Shown: positions 25,210 to 34,431 of the stretch, in pieces
How positions within the stretch are numbered: position 1 is the first letter of the stretch
Layout of the letters: each line of letters begins with the position of its first letter
Assembly: GCA_012514145.1 (NCBI GenBank)
Contig: JAAZAV010000027.1
Location: forward strand, 1 to 64,000
DNA length: 64,000 bases
DNA from: Clostridiales bacterium
Lineage (GTDB): Bacteria > Bacillota > Clostridia > Oscillospirales > CAG-272
Direction: 5' to 3'
Translations under genes and position numbers: made by a program
Notes under the pieces: model-generated
The model's database searches: none
Told to the model about the DNA's origin: nothing
The model's input: the letters and a program-made list of their open reading frames with translations, nothing else

Positions 25210-25255
25210 CGGTTATAATACTGCCTTTCCAGATTGTGTTTTGATACCGGTTATC

Positions 25256-25284
25256 ATTATAGCAGAATACCGTGTGTATTTCAA
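25256..25284 (-). promoter_or_regulatory. Promoter of the Tim44-like gene
   Basis: Minus strand: -35 TTGAAA (25279-25284), 17-nt spacer, -10 TATAAT (25256-25261). The 18 bp at 25251-25268 around the -10 are identical to 26116-26133. Confidence 0.75.
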
Positions 25285-25305
25285 TAGCCGAACGAAATTT
25301 CAGAC

Positions 25306-26085
25306 TTAATTTACCGGAAACGATTCGTATACGGAATTTGTCGGTACCCCGTCCGGCGTGAAGTCCTCGGGGAAACGGAAGGATACGATATCCCGAAGCA
25401 TATGCTCGTGGTACTCGTATTTGCTCTTATCGGCATTTGAAAGGAACGAAGCGTTTGGAAAACGGCGCAGTGCCAGCATGGTATCCTCCGGAATCGCTTT
25501 CATGACGGTGAAAAACTGTGCAAACTCGGTGTCGGCAAAGAGTATTCCGTACTCGTCCGCCGCGATATCCGGCTTGGAACCGAGTACTTCGCTTAACTTG
25601 ACAAAGCGCCCCGCATCTCTCGCCTCTTTGTACCAGTATGGGTCAAGCAGACAGATATAGCAGTCGCCGGCCGTTAACTCGAGGTTGTATTTGTTCTCCG
25701 CCGCCTGCATGCCTCTGACATCGATAAACATTTTGTCACCCTCGGATATGGCGGCTTCCTTTGCCGCAATCGCCTGGTCTTCGGTCATAAGAGAAATGTC
25801 GGTCAGTACGGCGCGCTTCTCGCCGCTGCCGTCGAAATCCTCGCTCATTATCTGCTCAAATGCCGTTTCGATGCCGCTTATCTCGCTCTGAAGAAAGGCT
25901 GTGGGACCGGTATACATCACATAGATATCGGTTTTCGGCTTGCTAACCATCTGTCCTATGGCGACAGCAAAGAACAAACCGAAAAAGAGCACAATAATCG
26001 CCGGCCATTTGTAATGGTACCAGAAGTTATCAAGCCATTTGAATATCTTCGATTTTTTGACTTCGTTCATTATATCACTGTCCAT
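25306..26085 (-). CDS. Single-pass membrane protein of unknown function
   Basis: 259 residues with a short cytoplasmic N-terminus, a membrane segment (residues about 29-50, AIIVLFFGLFFAVAIGQMV) and an outside domain rich in acidic residues. Within it, ADSEFA-like and DVRGMQAAENKYNLEL stretches recall small binding-protein folds, without a firm match. I recall similar proteins as common hypotheticals in Clostridia. It has its own promoter, divergent from the GH39-like gene, and shares promoter sequence with the Tim44-like gene downstream. Confidence 0.7.
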   Translation of the reverse strand: MDSDIMNEVKKSKIFKWLDNFWYHYKWPAIIVLFFGLFFAVAIGQMVSKPKTDIYVMYTGPTAFLQSEISGIETAFEQIMSEDFDGSGEKRAVLTDISLMTEDQAIAAKEAAISEGDKMFIDVRGMQAAENKYNLELTAGDCYICLLDPYWYKEARDAGRFVKLSEVLGSKPDIAADEYGILFADTEFAQFFTVMKAIPEDTMLALRRFPNASFLSNADKSKYEYHEHMLRDIVSFRFPEDFTPDGVPTNSVYESFPVN

Positions 26086-26120
26086 TTATCATACCCCACG
26101 GACAAAATATATTGTTTATC

Positions 26121-26149
26121 ATTATAGCAGAATCATACCCGCCGCACAA
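26121..26149 (-). promoter_or_regulatory. Promoter of the 25306-26085 gene
   Basis: Minus strand: -35 TTGTGC (26144-26149), 17-nt spacer, -10 TATAAT (26121-26126). Confidence 0.7.
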
Positions 26150-26269
26150 GCCGCAAAAATAAAAGTAATTGTTAAAAATGTATTTACCATGTTGCTTTGA
26201 TTTCTGTATTATGGTACACTTTATACATATAAAAAGTATGCTATTGCTGCAAAAGGGGTGTTATTTGAT

Positions 26270-27649
26270 ATGAAGATCACCGCGGACTTTACCAGGCTCA
26301 CCGGAAAGATCAAGCCGATGCACGGCGTCGGACAGCCTCCCCTCTCTCTGTGGCGGGTAACCGACGAATACATGCACTACCTCGGCGAGGCAGGCATACC
26401 CTACTCCCGTCTACACGATACCGGCGGACGCTACGGAGCCGGGGTATATGTGGATGTGCCCAACATATTCCGTGTATTTGACGCCGACGAAACGCTTCCC
26501 GAATCATATGATTTCAGAACAACCGACCGTCTTATCTCCTATATCAAGGCACAGGGCACAGAACCCTTCTACCGTCTGGGCATAACCATAGAGAACGACC
26601 ACAACCTCTGCTCTTACCGCAACTATCCTCCCAAGGATCCGGCGAAGTGGGCGCGTATCTGTGAGCACATTATTCGCCACTACAACGAGGGATGGGCGGA
26701 CGGCTTCAACCACGGCATACGCTATTGGGAAATCTGGAACGAGCCGGACGACTGCCTTCCCGACAGCGGAGCCGCAATGTGGCACGGCACCAAGGAATCC
26801 TACTTTGAACTCTATTGTGTCACTGCAAAGCATCTCAAAGCCTGCTTCGGCGACAGCATATCGGTGGGCGGTTATGCCTCCTGCGGTTTCTACGGGCTGG
26901 ACAATGATCCGGACGGTACCGGTATACCATACCCGGTTGAAGTTATCGACGCTGACGGCAATCCGCAGATAGCCGAGGGTGTGGAGCGAAAAGACTTCTT
27001 TATCCATTATTTCCACGAGTTCTTAAGATATGTCAAGGCGGAGGGGGCGCCACTGGAGTTCTTCTCCTGGCATTCATATTCCGATCCGCCAACTACCGTG
27101 CGCATGTCGGAATACTGCCGAAAGGTGCTGGAATACGAAGGTTTCGGCGATGTGGAGGACATTCTCAACGAGTGGAACACCTGTCACGACGACCGACGCG
27201 GAACCGCCTATGCATCGGCAAACGCAATGGCCATGATGCTCGCCATGCAGAAAACCGAAACCTCAATACTTTGCTTCTACGACGCCAGCATGGGACTTAT
27301 GACCTACTCGGGGTTATTCAACGGCGAAACCAAAAAGCCTTATCCGGCCTACTTCACATTCATGTCCTTCAACCGTGCCTACCGTCTGGGCGGCGAGGTC
27401 GCAACCGAATCGGACGACGGCGATGTATATGTCTGCGGCGCGACTGACGGCAATGAGAAGCTGCTTATCATCGCAAACCGCGGCGGGAGGGCGGTTGACT
27501 GCGAGATTGAGCTGACCGGAGCAAATGCCGAGGGCGCCGAGATTCTGGTGATTGACGACACCTACACCTACTCCCCTACGGGCAAGAAGGTTGTCGGCGG
27601 CAGAATCAGGCTCACTCCCCACAGTGTGACCGAAATCAGGCTCAAGTAA
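26270..27649 (+). CDS. GH39-like glycoside hydrolase (beta-xylosidase type)
   Basis: A 459-residue intracellular TIM-barrel glycosidase with a short C-terminal beta domain. The general acid/base Glu is in IRYWEIWNEPDDC (residues about 155-165) and the nucleophile Glu is in EDILNEWNTCHDD, both in the Asn-Glu context of clan GH-A. SRLHDTGG and the SWHSYSDPPT strand fit GH39. There is no signal peptide, so it acts on imported oligosaccharides. The GTG at 26258 is an alternative start that overlaps the GGGGTG site; ATG 26270 is preferred. No transporter is adjacent. The exact substrate is uncertain. Confidence 0.85.
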   Translation: MKITADFTRLTGKIKPMHGVGQPPLSLWRVTDEYMHYLGEAGIPYSRLHDTGGRYGAGVYVDVPNIFRVFDADETLPESYDFRTTDRLISYIKAQGTEPFYRLGITIENDHNLCSYRNYPPKDPAKWARICEHIIRHYNEGWADGFNHGIRYWEIWNEPDDCLPDSGAAMWHGTKESYFELYCVTAKHLKACFGDSISVGGYASCGFYGLDNDPDGTGIPYPVEVIDADGNPQIAEGVERKDFFIHYFHEFLRYVKAEGAPLEFFSWHSYSDPPTTVRMSEYCRKVLEYEGFGDVEDILNEWNTCHDDRRGTAYASANAMAMMLAMQKTETSILCFYDASMGLMTYSGLFNGETKKPYPAYFTFMSFNRAYRLGGEVATESDDGDVYVCGATDGNEKLLIIANRGGRAVDCEIELTGANAEGAEILVIDDTYTYSPTGKKVVGGRIRLTPHSVTEIRLK

Positions 27650-27696
27650 GTTTTCTGCTTCGCAGTGTATTTACCGATAAACTGATATAAATTTAC

Positions 27697-27735
27697 AATC
27701 CCGGCGAAATCGATGTTTATTTCGCCGGGATTTAA
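27697..27735 (+). terminator. Terminator after the GH39-like gene
   Basis: A perfect 14-bp stem AATCCCGGCGAAAT / ATTTCGCCGGGATT (27697-27710 and 27719-27732) with an 8-nt loop and a short T tail. Confidence 0.8.
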
Positions 27736-27806
27736 TGATATAATATTTTGTACTGTACCTCTCTTTCGGGGCAGACGATAGCATTTTAACTCGAGGATAA
27801 CGTCAC

Positions 27807-29267
27807 ATGACCGATAACAATAATTTAACTTTATTAAAAGCAAAGGCGCCCGTTAGACGGTTCTGCGCTCTGATACTTGCTGCTGCAGCAGTTTTCTCCG
27901 CCGTTACCGCATGCTCAAAGAACGGAGGCGAAAACGCGGACAGCTCAGAGCCCGTAACAACCGAACCATCAATGTATGTCGTAACGGCAAAACCGGACGA
28001 AGGCGAAGGATTGACAAACAATAATTCCGAGGTTAAAGACGCCGCGTCTTTAAATAAGACGTTTCAGACAATGCCTCCTGCAGATGCCGAACCGGTCGGA
28101 AACGATCCTGCCGGACTTGAAGCCAGCCCACGCCCGGATATCACACTGACCATGCACATCGAGAACCGCAAGATACTTGTCGGCGGCAGCTGCGGCGATG
28201 AGGCGGTCATTTTCATACGCGGCGGGTTGAAGGATATGACCTACACAACCCGCGACAACTGCTTTATGGGAACCGCCGACCTGCCCGCCGAGGGAACTGT
28301 GAATCTGGTTGTGACTCAGCAGCTGCCCGGCATGGCGGAGAGCGATCCTATAACTCTCACAACCCAGGCGCGCAGCGATGTCAAGCTGCAGAAAATCAAG
28401 GGTAACTATCACGAGATAATCGGAAACAACTACCGCAGCTATGTTGTTGACGAGGTTGACGACTTCACCGGCAGGAACCTTTATAACGATAAACAGAAAG
28501 AGACCATCAAAACTCGTATAGCACAGAATGTTGATTATCTCAAGAGCGTCAACCCAAACGCGGAGATTATTTACCTGCTGGTCCCCACCGAGATGCATGT
28601 ATACCCCGAATTTGTTCCCGAGGAATACGTGCAGTATACCGGTGAGAGCCGTACCGCCCAGTTCGCGCAGGCGGCGCGTGACGGCGGAGCGGTGGTAATT
28701 GACCTATACGACGCATTCTATTCACTGCGCGATAACGGACGTTACAACCTCTTCCACAACACCGACACCCACTGGACCTACTTCGGCGCCTACATCGGTT
28801 TAAGTGAGCTCTGCAAGCATATCTCCGAGGCATGGCCCGACTGTGTGCCCCGCCCCGAGGAGGATTACGGCTTCTACAACAAGTTGGCGGACTGCGGCGA
28901 CCTGGGCGAACATCTGATGATCGACAACAGCCTGCTGAAGGACTACTCCACCTTCTGGGAACCTAAGTTTGACATTGTGGCTAATCCCGACATTTTCAAG
29001 GGCAACCGCACCGAGCTCTACCACGACAACACCACCCGGGAACAGACCATACGGAACAACCGGGAGGGACTCGAGCTGCCAAAGGTCATGATAATCCGCG
29101 ACTCCTTCGGCACTCCCGCATTCGGCATTTTCAGCGACGCTTTCTCCGAGACCTACTGGCGCGCAATGTGGAACTACGAGTTCCCCAAGAATCAGATTTC
29201 AAGCTTAAAGCCCGACTACATCGTCTATATGGTAGCCGAACGCAACATAAAGAGTATTGTAAGATAG
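27807..29267 (+). CDS. DHHW/AlgX-like SGNH lipoprotein
   Basis: 486 residues. The signal sequence ends with a lipobox-like SAVTAC near residue 36, followed by a Ser/Thr/Glu linker. The C-terminal half is an AlgX/AlgJ-like SGNH domain: YLLVPTEMHVYP, VIDLYDAFYSL, the DTHWTYFGAYIGL motif (Asp-His pair) and IIRDSFGTPAFG (Ser block). Family members take part in O-acetylation of extracellular polysaccharide, usually with an MBOAT partner; none is in this window. The gene has terminators on both sides and a TATAAT-like -10 in the gap before it (near 27738), so it is monocistronic. Confidence 0.82.
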   Translation: MTDNNNLTLLKAKAPVRRFCALILAAAAVFSAVTACSKNGGENADSSEPVTTEPSMYVVTAKPDEGEGLTNNNSEVKDAASLNKTFQTMPPADAEPVGNDPAGLEASPRPDITLTMHIENRKILVGGSCGDEAVIFIRGGLKDMTYTTRDNCFMGTADLPAEGTVNLVVTQQLPGMAESDPITLTTQARSDVKLQKIKGNYHEIIGNNYRSYVVDEVDDFTGRNLYNDKQKETIKTRIAQNVDYLKSVNPNAEIIYLLVPTEMHVYPEFVPEEYVQYTGESRTAQFAQAARDGGAVVIDLYDAFYSLRDNGRYNLFHNTDTHWTYFGAYIGLSELCKHISEAWPDCVPRPEEDYGFYNKLADCGDLGEHLMIDNSLLKDYSTFWEPKFDIVANPDIFKGNRTELYHDNTTREQTIRNNREGLELPKVMIIRDSFGTPAFGIFSDAFSETYWRAMWNYEFPKNQISSLKPDYIVYMVAERNIKSIVR

Positions 29268-29285
29268 CTTAATAACGTATGAAAA

Positions 29286-29321
29286 ATCAATGCCGGATTC
29301 GCAGTTGAATCCGGCATTGAT
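29286..29321. terminator. Bidirectional terminator between convergent genes
   Basis: Perfect 15-bp stem ATCAATGCCGGATTC / GAATCCGGCATTGAT with loop GCAGTT, flanked by A-rich and T-rich ends. It separates the rightward DHHW gene from the leftward dockerin gene. Confidence 0.85.
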
Positions 29322-29345
29322 TTACTATATTCTTTTCTTTGTTTG

Positions 29346-30335
29346 TCAGCCGAGTTTAGCGGCATATCTGCGCATGATAAGAACATCTCTGGTGTTTATA
29401 ATACTGTCATGATTTACATCGGCGGCGAGGAGCGCATTACCGGTGAGCACGCCGGTGTTGCCGCCTATATACGAACGCACCGTGGCGACTTCGGAGAGGG
29501 TGACAATGCCGTCGCCGTCGAGGTCGCCGGCAACTATTACAACACGCTCATCAAGCACATTGTTGTCCGAGTCGAGAAGATATATTGTAGATCCGGTACC
29601 TAATAAGTCGTTTGCGCCGAGAGAGCTACCGTTTGAATCCACGGCGGATAAGATTGGGTTGATGTTTGCAAGATGGTCTGCGAATCCTTCTGTCGTTGTA
29701 TTGGGGGGAACACAGCAGAATATGCCGTTCTCGTCGAATGTTGGACTGTTCTGCCTTAGAATGAACTCACCTGAGTTGTTTACCAGGGTGGTTTTGCTCA
29801 GTGTAAGCATACCGCCGCCGGTTGTGACGGCGAAGGAGCTGCTGCTCATGTTCAGCAGGTTCAATATCGAATCAAACGCCATGGTTGATGTATAGGTTAT
29901 CGACATTACAGGCAATGCGCTGCCGGCAGTGCCGATGCCGCTATTTATATACTCAACCTTTGCCACAGCCGCAATCATGGTTTCGTTGGCGGTCAGTTTT
30001 ATTCCGGTCACGCCGCCGTCGTGGCAATAGTCGGTGACAACAGACGAAAGGTTGACTTCCTTCGCACCGTGGGGGAGGCTCTCGCCGCCGGGCAGCCCGG
30101 TTATCCTGTCAATCACCGACAACCGTTCGTCGCAGGTAATACAGAACTGAAAGCCTGTTATCGGCAGCTGGGAACGCAGATAAATGTCGGCGGTAAAGGT
30201 TCCGCCCGCCTCGACAGATCCCGAGGACAGCGATATGATAAATTCGCCGTTACCCACCACCGGAGCAGCCGAGACCGGAATGGCGGTTATTAGTATCAGC
30301 GCCGCCAATATTAACGCAATTATAATTCTCTTCAT
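29346..30335 (-). CDS. Secreted cohesin-like protein with C-terminal dockerin
   Basis: 329 residues: a signal peptide (IIIALILAALILITAIPVSA), an N-terminal beta domain resembling cohesin or carbohydrate-binding folds (residues about 25-190, FIISLSSGSVEAGGTFTADI and PITGFQFCI), and a type I-like dockerin at the end with two calcium loops (GDLDGDGIVTLSEVATVRSY and ADVNHDSIINTRDVLIMRRY). Both loops keep the Asp/Asn ligand pattern. The start at 30335 follows GGTGA by 6 nt; ATG 30347 is the alternative. It lies 30 nt after the transglutaminase-like gene, so the two are an operon. Confidence 0.78.
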   Translation of the reverse strand: MKRIIIALILAALILITAIPVSAAPVVGNGEFIISLSSGSVEAGGTFTADIYLRSQLPITGFQFCITCDERLSVIDRITGLPGGESLPHGAKEVNLSSVVTDYCHDGGVTGIKLTANETMIAAVAKVEYINSGIGTAGSALPVMSITYTSTMAFDSILNLLNMSSSSFAVTTGGGMLTLSKTTLVNNSGEFILRQNSPTFDENGIFCCVPPNTTTEGFADHLANINPILSAVDSNGSSLGANDLLGTGSTIYLLDSDNNVLDERVVIVAGDLDGDGIVTLSEVATVRSYIGGNTGVLTGNALLAADVNHDSIINTRDVLIMRRYAAKLG

Positions 30336-30365
30336 TTTATTCACCATTTACGATCCGCGCGGCAT

Positions 30366-32117
30366 TCAGTTCCAGATCCTGCTCAGGACAACGGCAAGAT
30401 CTCCGCCATCGAGCACTGCTGACAGGCTGGCGTCGCCTGCGAATAGTTCTGCCGGGGTAAGTCCGTCGGCAATGGCTTCGGCAATGATAACCGCGTCAAG
30501 CACAGTCAGTACAGCGTCGTCGTCGGCGTCGCCCATGGGACGGAAAAGGCATTGTACGCCATAGGTGCTGCTGTATACGGAAGCGTAGGCCTCGGCATAA
30601 GAGCTTTTAAGACCGTATATTCTCCGCAAGGCCGGTGTGCCGTAGTCGTAGTAGAATTCGTCCCCGTTTAAGCCGCTGCTGTCAAGAGTTGACGGCAGAT
30701 AAATCGCTTCAAGACGGTTGCATCGCCTGAATGCTCCGTCTTTAATATCAGTCACGCCTTCGGGTACTACGCAGATTACTACCGGATGCATATTATTGTT
30801 CGTTGTCTGATTAACTATTGCGTTTTTTGAAATACCAACATAACCCTCCGGAATATACAGTATACCTCCGGGACCTTTGTAACGGTACAGATATCGCTCT
30901 GTTTCAACCGGATCATCCCTAAAATCCAGGCTGTAATCTATAATGAACTCATTGGCTATTGAAATGCTCTCGGCAACGGGAAGCAGAGTTACATATGGAG
31001 TAGGCGCCAATGTCGCCGGATCGACAACACTGCGCATATGACTGAAGCGGTTCATGACTTCGGTTTCGATGGCGAAGAAAAAGTAGAAATAATATTGCTT
31101 GCCTGCTGACTCTATGTCGTCCCAGGTAACATCAAATTCATACCACTTGCCGTCAAGTCTGACTATGCTCCAGGCGTGGAGAATTGCATCGGTTATTTCA
31201 TGCAGTGAACTCTGTGAGTAGCCGGATACTATATAAGCCTCAATACCGCATCTGCTCAGCATATAGTTGAACAGTTTTGCATACCCCTCACATACCGCCG
31301 AGAGCTTTGAACTGACAATGCCGTAAATCGAGTGGGCGTCCCTGTTCGCAATACATTCATCCTGATTTGTAAAATCATAGTGGCGGTATGTGCCTCTGGT
31401 TATAATCCAGTCGTAGATGTATCGAACAGCCTGTTTGTCGGTATAGCCGGCGGCTGTATTCAGAGGAGATGCGAGCACGGTGTCTATCTCAAGCTGCATA
31501 TCCGATATAACCGCCTCGTCATAGTTCCCGTAGGTCATCGGCACGCCCTGGTGATAAAACGGCACCGTATAATAGTAGCTGAAGATACCGACATATGCCA
31601 CGGTATCATCCGTATATTCTGTGCAGAGGTAGGAGTTGGCAAGCCAGAAATATTCCGGTTCGTTACGATAGAAAATCTCGAACACCAGCTGCACATCTTC
31701 GGCAGTCACATCCTCCTCAATTCCGCACACCTGTGCTACCGAATAATATTTGTCGCTCACCGGGTCAGGCTCTGTGCGGTAATCCCAGAGGTAATAACCT
31801 TCACCGCACAGCTTGTTGTGAGCCAGCGTCAGGAAGAAATAGTAGAGTTTCTGCCGGGGCAGAGAAAGCTGATCATACAGATAGCTGTTCTCGGGCTCCG
31901 GGGGACGCTGTATAACCGTCCTCGACCGCATGGGTGTATAGGGAGCGTCCTCAGGCAGTCTGTCGGATGTTACGGGTACGACTTCCTTCATCATTCCGGT
32001 CATCTCGGGAAGTGTTACCAGGTCGTCGGCATCGTCATAATAGGCGAAGGATGTTGTCGTCAGGAAGCTCAGCAGCATGAGAGCGCAAAGCAGAACTGAT
32101 AGTGTTTTTTTCAGCAT
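30366..32117 (-). CDS. Secreted transglutaminase-like protein with LRR and dockerin-like end
   Basis: 583 residues with a signal peptide (SVLLCALMLLSFLTTTSFA). The central transglutaminase-like domain has the triad in KLSAVCEGYAKLFNYML (Cys), ILHAWSIVRLDGKWYEFDVTWDD (His and Asp). Then comes a BspA-type leucine-rich segment (VVPEGVTDIKDGAFRRCNRL) and a degenerate dockerin-like pair (GDADDDAVLTVLDAVIIAEA and GDASLSAVLDGGDLAVVLSR). In the second loop several Ca ligands are missing. Probably a surface-located peptidase or crosslinking enzyme. It is the first gene of a two-gene operon with the cohesin-like protein. Confidence 0.82.
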   Translation of the reverse strand: MLKKTLSVLLCALMLLSFLTTTSFAYYDDADDLVTLPEMTGMMKEVVPVTSDRLPEDAPYTPMRSRTVIQRPPEPENSYLYDQLSLPRQKLYYFFLTLAHNKLCGEGYYLWDYRTEPDPVSDKYYSVAQVCGIEEDVTAEDVQLVFEIFYRNEPEYFWLANSYLCTEYTDDTVAYVGIFSYYYTVPFYHQGVPMTYGNYDEAVISDMQLEIDTVLASPLNTAAGYTDKQAVRYIYDWIITRGTYRHYDFTNQDECIANRDAHSIYGIVSSKLSAVCEGYAKLFNYMLSRCGIEAYIVSGYSQSSLHEITDAILHAWSIVRLDGKWYEFDVTWDDIESAGKQYYFYFFFAIETEVMNRFSHMRSVVDPATLAPTPYVTLLPVAESISIANEFIIDYSLDFRDDPVETERYLYRYKGPGGILYIPEGYVGISKNAIVNQTTNNNMHPVVICVVPEGVTDIKDGAFRRCNRLEAIYLPSTLDSSGLNGDEFYYDYGTPALRRIYGLKSSYAEAYASVYSSTYGVQCLFRPMGDADDDAVLTVLDAVIIAEAIADGLTPAELFAGDASLSAVLDGGDLAVVLSRIWN

Positions 32118-32178
32118 GTCTATCCTCCGAATGACTTAGTTAAAGCGTTTAATCTTTTAGTTGAGAATATTACAGTTA

Positions 32179-32207
32179 ATAATAACATAATATCTCTATA
32201 AAATCAA
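32179..32207 (-). promoter_or_regulatory. Promoter of the transglutaminase operon
   Basis: Minus strand: -35 TTGATT (32202-32207), 17-nt spacer, -10 TATTAT (32179-32184), in a very AT-rich stretch. Confidence 0.6.
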
Positions 32208-32234
32208 TAGTATTTTGTGTGATACATGAAATAT

Positions 32235-32261
32235 CCGCGGGGAGTCTAAGACTCCCCGCGG
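32235..32261 (-). terminator. Terminator of the NhaC-type gene
   Basis: A 27-bp near-perfect palindrome, CCGCGGGGAGTCT / AGACTCCCCGCGG, 34 nt after the antiporter stop. The T tail is weak on either strand. Confidence 0.7.
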
Positions 32262-32294
32262 AACTTCGTATACATTATACGGCTGCTTCTGTTA

Positions 32295-34037
32295 TTAGCC
32301 TTTGTGCTGCTTATTTTTCTCATTCTTTAGGAGAAAAGCCTTTATACCGAAGACCACGCCGATGGTTAATGCGACGGAAATCGGCAGCATGATGTACCAG
32401 TTGGGCACGAAGCCGGTCACGATGTAGCAGACAAACGATATGGCGGCTACGGTGATGGCGTAGGGCAGCTGGGTCGTTACATGCTGTATATGGTCGCAGG
32501 ACGCGCCGGCTGACGACATTATGGTAGTGTCTGAAATCGGTGAGCAATGATCGCCGCAGACAGCGCCGGCAAGACATGCCGACATGCCGGCAAAGAACAG
32601 ATTGCTCTCAACAGAGAATACGGCGCATACGATAGGTATAAGTATACCGAAGGTTCCCCAGGATGTACCGGAGGCGAAAGCCAGAAGGCAAGCCACCAGG
32701 AATATAATGGCGGGAAGCATAGAGTATAGACCTGCGGCTGCACCCTTCATTGCGTTCTCGACAAAGTACTTGGCACCCAGATTGCCTGTCATGGTGTTCA
32801 GCGATACAGCCAGCGTCAGAATGGTCATAGCGGGAACCATTGCTATAAAGCCCTTGGGAACACATTCCATTGCGCCCTTAAAGCTGATAACACGACGGAT
32901 TATAAAGTAAACCACGGCAAAAATCAGAGCAATCATTGCGCCCCACGGCAGACCTATGAAAGCGTCGGTATTGCCGAACGCACCCACGAAGTCACCCTTG
33001 AAATCGGTGCCGCCCCAGGCATCGGTTCCGAAGAAGCCGCCCACATAGATCATACCAATGGTACATGTAATAATGAGTACGGCAACCGGGAGAATCAGAT
33101 CGATAACCTTGCCCTTGGGGTTGGGCTTCTGAGCGCTCTCGACATCATCCTCGATGGCACCGAGATCGCCGTTGAGCAGAGCGTTCATCTCCGCCAGTTT
33201 CATGGGACCATAGTCAATATTCAATACTACCATGGTAACGATAAAGACCAATGTAAGCAGCGAGTAATAGTTATAAGGAATTGCGCGGACAAAGAGCTCA
33301 ATCCCCGAGATTCCCGCATCGAGACTGTCGGCAACGCCAGAAACTGCTGCCGCCCATGAGGATATGGGAGCTATCATACAGATCGGAGCTGCTGTAGCAT
33401 CGATGAGATAGGCGAGCTTTGCGCGGGAAATCTTGTGTCTGTCGGTAACCGGCTTCATAACCGAACCGACGGTAAGGCAGTTGAAGTAGTCGTCGATGAA
33501 GATAAGTACTCCGAGGGCGAAGGTCGCCAGCATAGCGCCGACACGGGTCTTGATGTTCTTCTCAGCCCAGCGTCCGAAAGCAGCCGAACCGCCGGAGGCA
33601 TTAACAAGCGCCACGATTATACCAAGCTGAATCAGGAACAGGAAAATACCTGCGTAGTCGGCAATCGAGGTGACAAGGCCATCGTTGATCAGAATATCAA
33701 GGGTCCCTATGGGATTGAAGAAGGCGCTGAAGAGCGCACCCACAAGAACACCGATAAACAGCGACGAATAGACCTCCTTGGTGATAAGCGCGAGTACGAT
33801 AGCAATTATCGGAGGAACAAGCGCCCAGAATGTGGCGTACATGGGGTTTGGGGTTTCTTCCTCCACGGATTCCTCCGCTGCCTCAGACGCTTCCACAGCC
33901 TCCGCCGTATCGCCTTCGGCAACCGCAGCGGTCTCAGCGGGAACCTCGTCGGCATTGATGATCGAACTGAATATGCCCGCGGAGAGCAGACAGATAATAA
34001 TGATCATCACTATGGCTTTCAAACCGGCTTTACTCAT
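32295..34037 (-). CDS. NhaC-family Na+/H+ antiporter
   Basis: A 580-residue polytopic membrane protein with about 12 membrane helices. Family signatures include FIDDYFNCLTVGSVMKPVTD, the substrate-path FASGTSWGTFGILIPI and GDHCSPISDTTIMSSAGASC. These fit NhaC-type Na+/H+ or amino-acid/proton exchangers. Unusual is the N-terminus: a hydrophobic segment (IVMIIIICLLSAGIFSSII) followed by about 40 residues rich in Glu and Ala before the first core helix. It has its own promoter and terminator, so it is monocistronic. Confidence 0.88.
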   Translation of the reverse strand: MSKAGLKAIVMIIIICLLSAGIFSSIINADEVPAETAAVAEGDTAEAVEASEAAEESVEEETPNPMYATFWALVPPIIAIVLALITKEVYSSLFIGVLVGALFSAFFNPIGTLDILINDGLVTSIADYAGIFLFLIQLGIIVALVNASGGSAAFGRWAEKNIKTRVGAMLATFALGVLIFIDDYFNCLTVGSVMKPVTDRHKISRAKLAYLIDATAAPICMIAPISSWAAAVSGVADSLDAGISGIELFVRAIPYNYYSLLTLVFIVTMVVLNIDYGPMKLAEMNALLNGDLGAIEDDVESAQKPNPKGKVIDLILPVAVLIITCTIGMIYVGGFFGTDAWGGTDFKGDFVGAFGNTDAFIGLPWGAMIALIFAVVYFIIRRVISFKGAMECVPKGFIAMVPAMTILTLAVSLNTMTGNLGAKYFVENAMKGAAAGLYSMLPAIIFLVACLLAFASGTSWGTFGILIPIVCAVFSVESNLFFAGMSACLAGAVCGDHCSPISDTTIMSSAGASCDHIQHVTTQLPYAITVAAISFVCYIVTGFVPNWYIMLPISVALTIGVVFGIKAFLLKNEKNKQHKG

Positions 34038-34081
34038 TATGTGAACCTCCTGTTTTGTGTTGGGTACTTAAAGCCGACGAC

Positions 34082-34110
34082 ATAATATCACATTCGTCTC
34101 AGAGTGTCAA
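34082..34110 (-). promoter_or_regulatory. Promoter of the NhaC-type gene
   Basis: Minus strand: -35 TTGACA (34105-34110), 17-nt spacer, -10 TATTAT (34082-34087). The 394-bp gap between this gene and deoR holds this promoter and the divergent deoR promoter; the remainder is AT-rich with nothing else recognised. Confidence 0.75.
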
Positions 34111-34239
34111 GAAGTTTTTTAACAATTTGTACATCCATAAGCGACGACATCCGTAACAATTTCGAAAAACAGTGAATAATTAACCAAAAAACTGAATATC
34201 TCTGCCATACTTATTTACATTTTGGAAGTCTGCAGAATG

Positions 34240-34268
34240 TTGACATTTATGCCATCTCATGTTATAAT
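34240..34268 (+). promoter_or_regulatory. Consensus promoter of the deoR-E2-E3-E1 unit
   Basis: Perfect -35 TTGACA (34240-34245), 17-nt spacer and perfect -10 TATAAT (34263-34268). Transcription would begin near 34275, giving a leader of about 157 nt before deoR. Confidence 0.85.
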
Positions 34269-34431
34269 AACCTCAAATGATGTGAATATTTAACATTTGT
34301 CTGTTTTGGATTTGTGAATTGTACTCTGACTCCGAAATGACAGGCGTAAAGAATTGCATATATACACTGTTATCAGCCTTTAATTTAGAGTATAAATTCA
34401 CCTCCGACAGACCATACAGAGGGTATATCTT

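Noticed and set aside
33435-34085. A 216-codon open frame antisense to the NhaC-type gene
   Set aside because: Low-complexity charged product and no ribosome binding site; the opposite strand encodes a clear transporter.
34269-34431. Possible riboswitch in the deoR leader
   Set aside because: I could not find a convincing aptamer core or terminator-antiterminator pair in this AT-rich leader.
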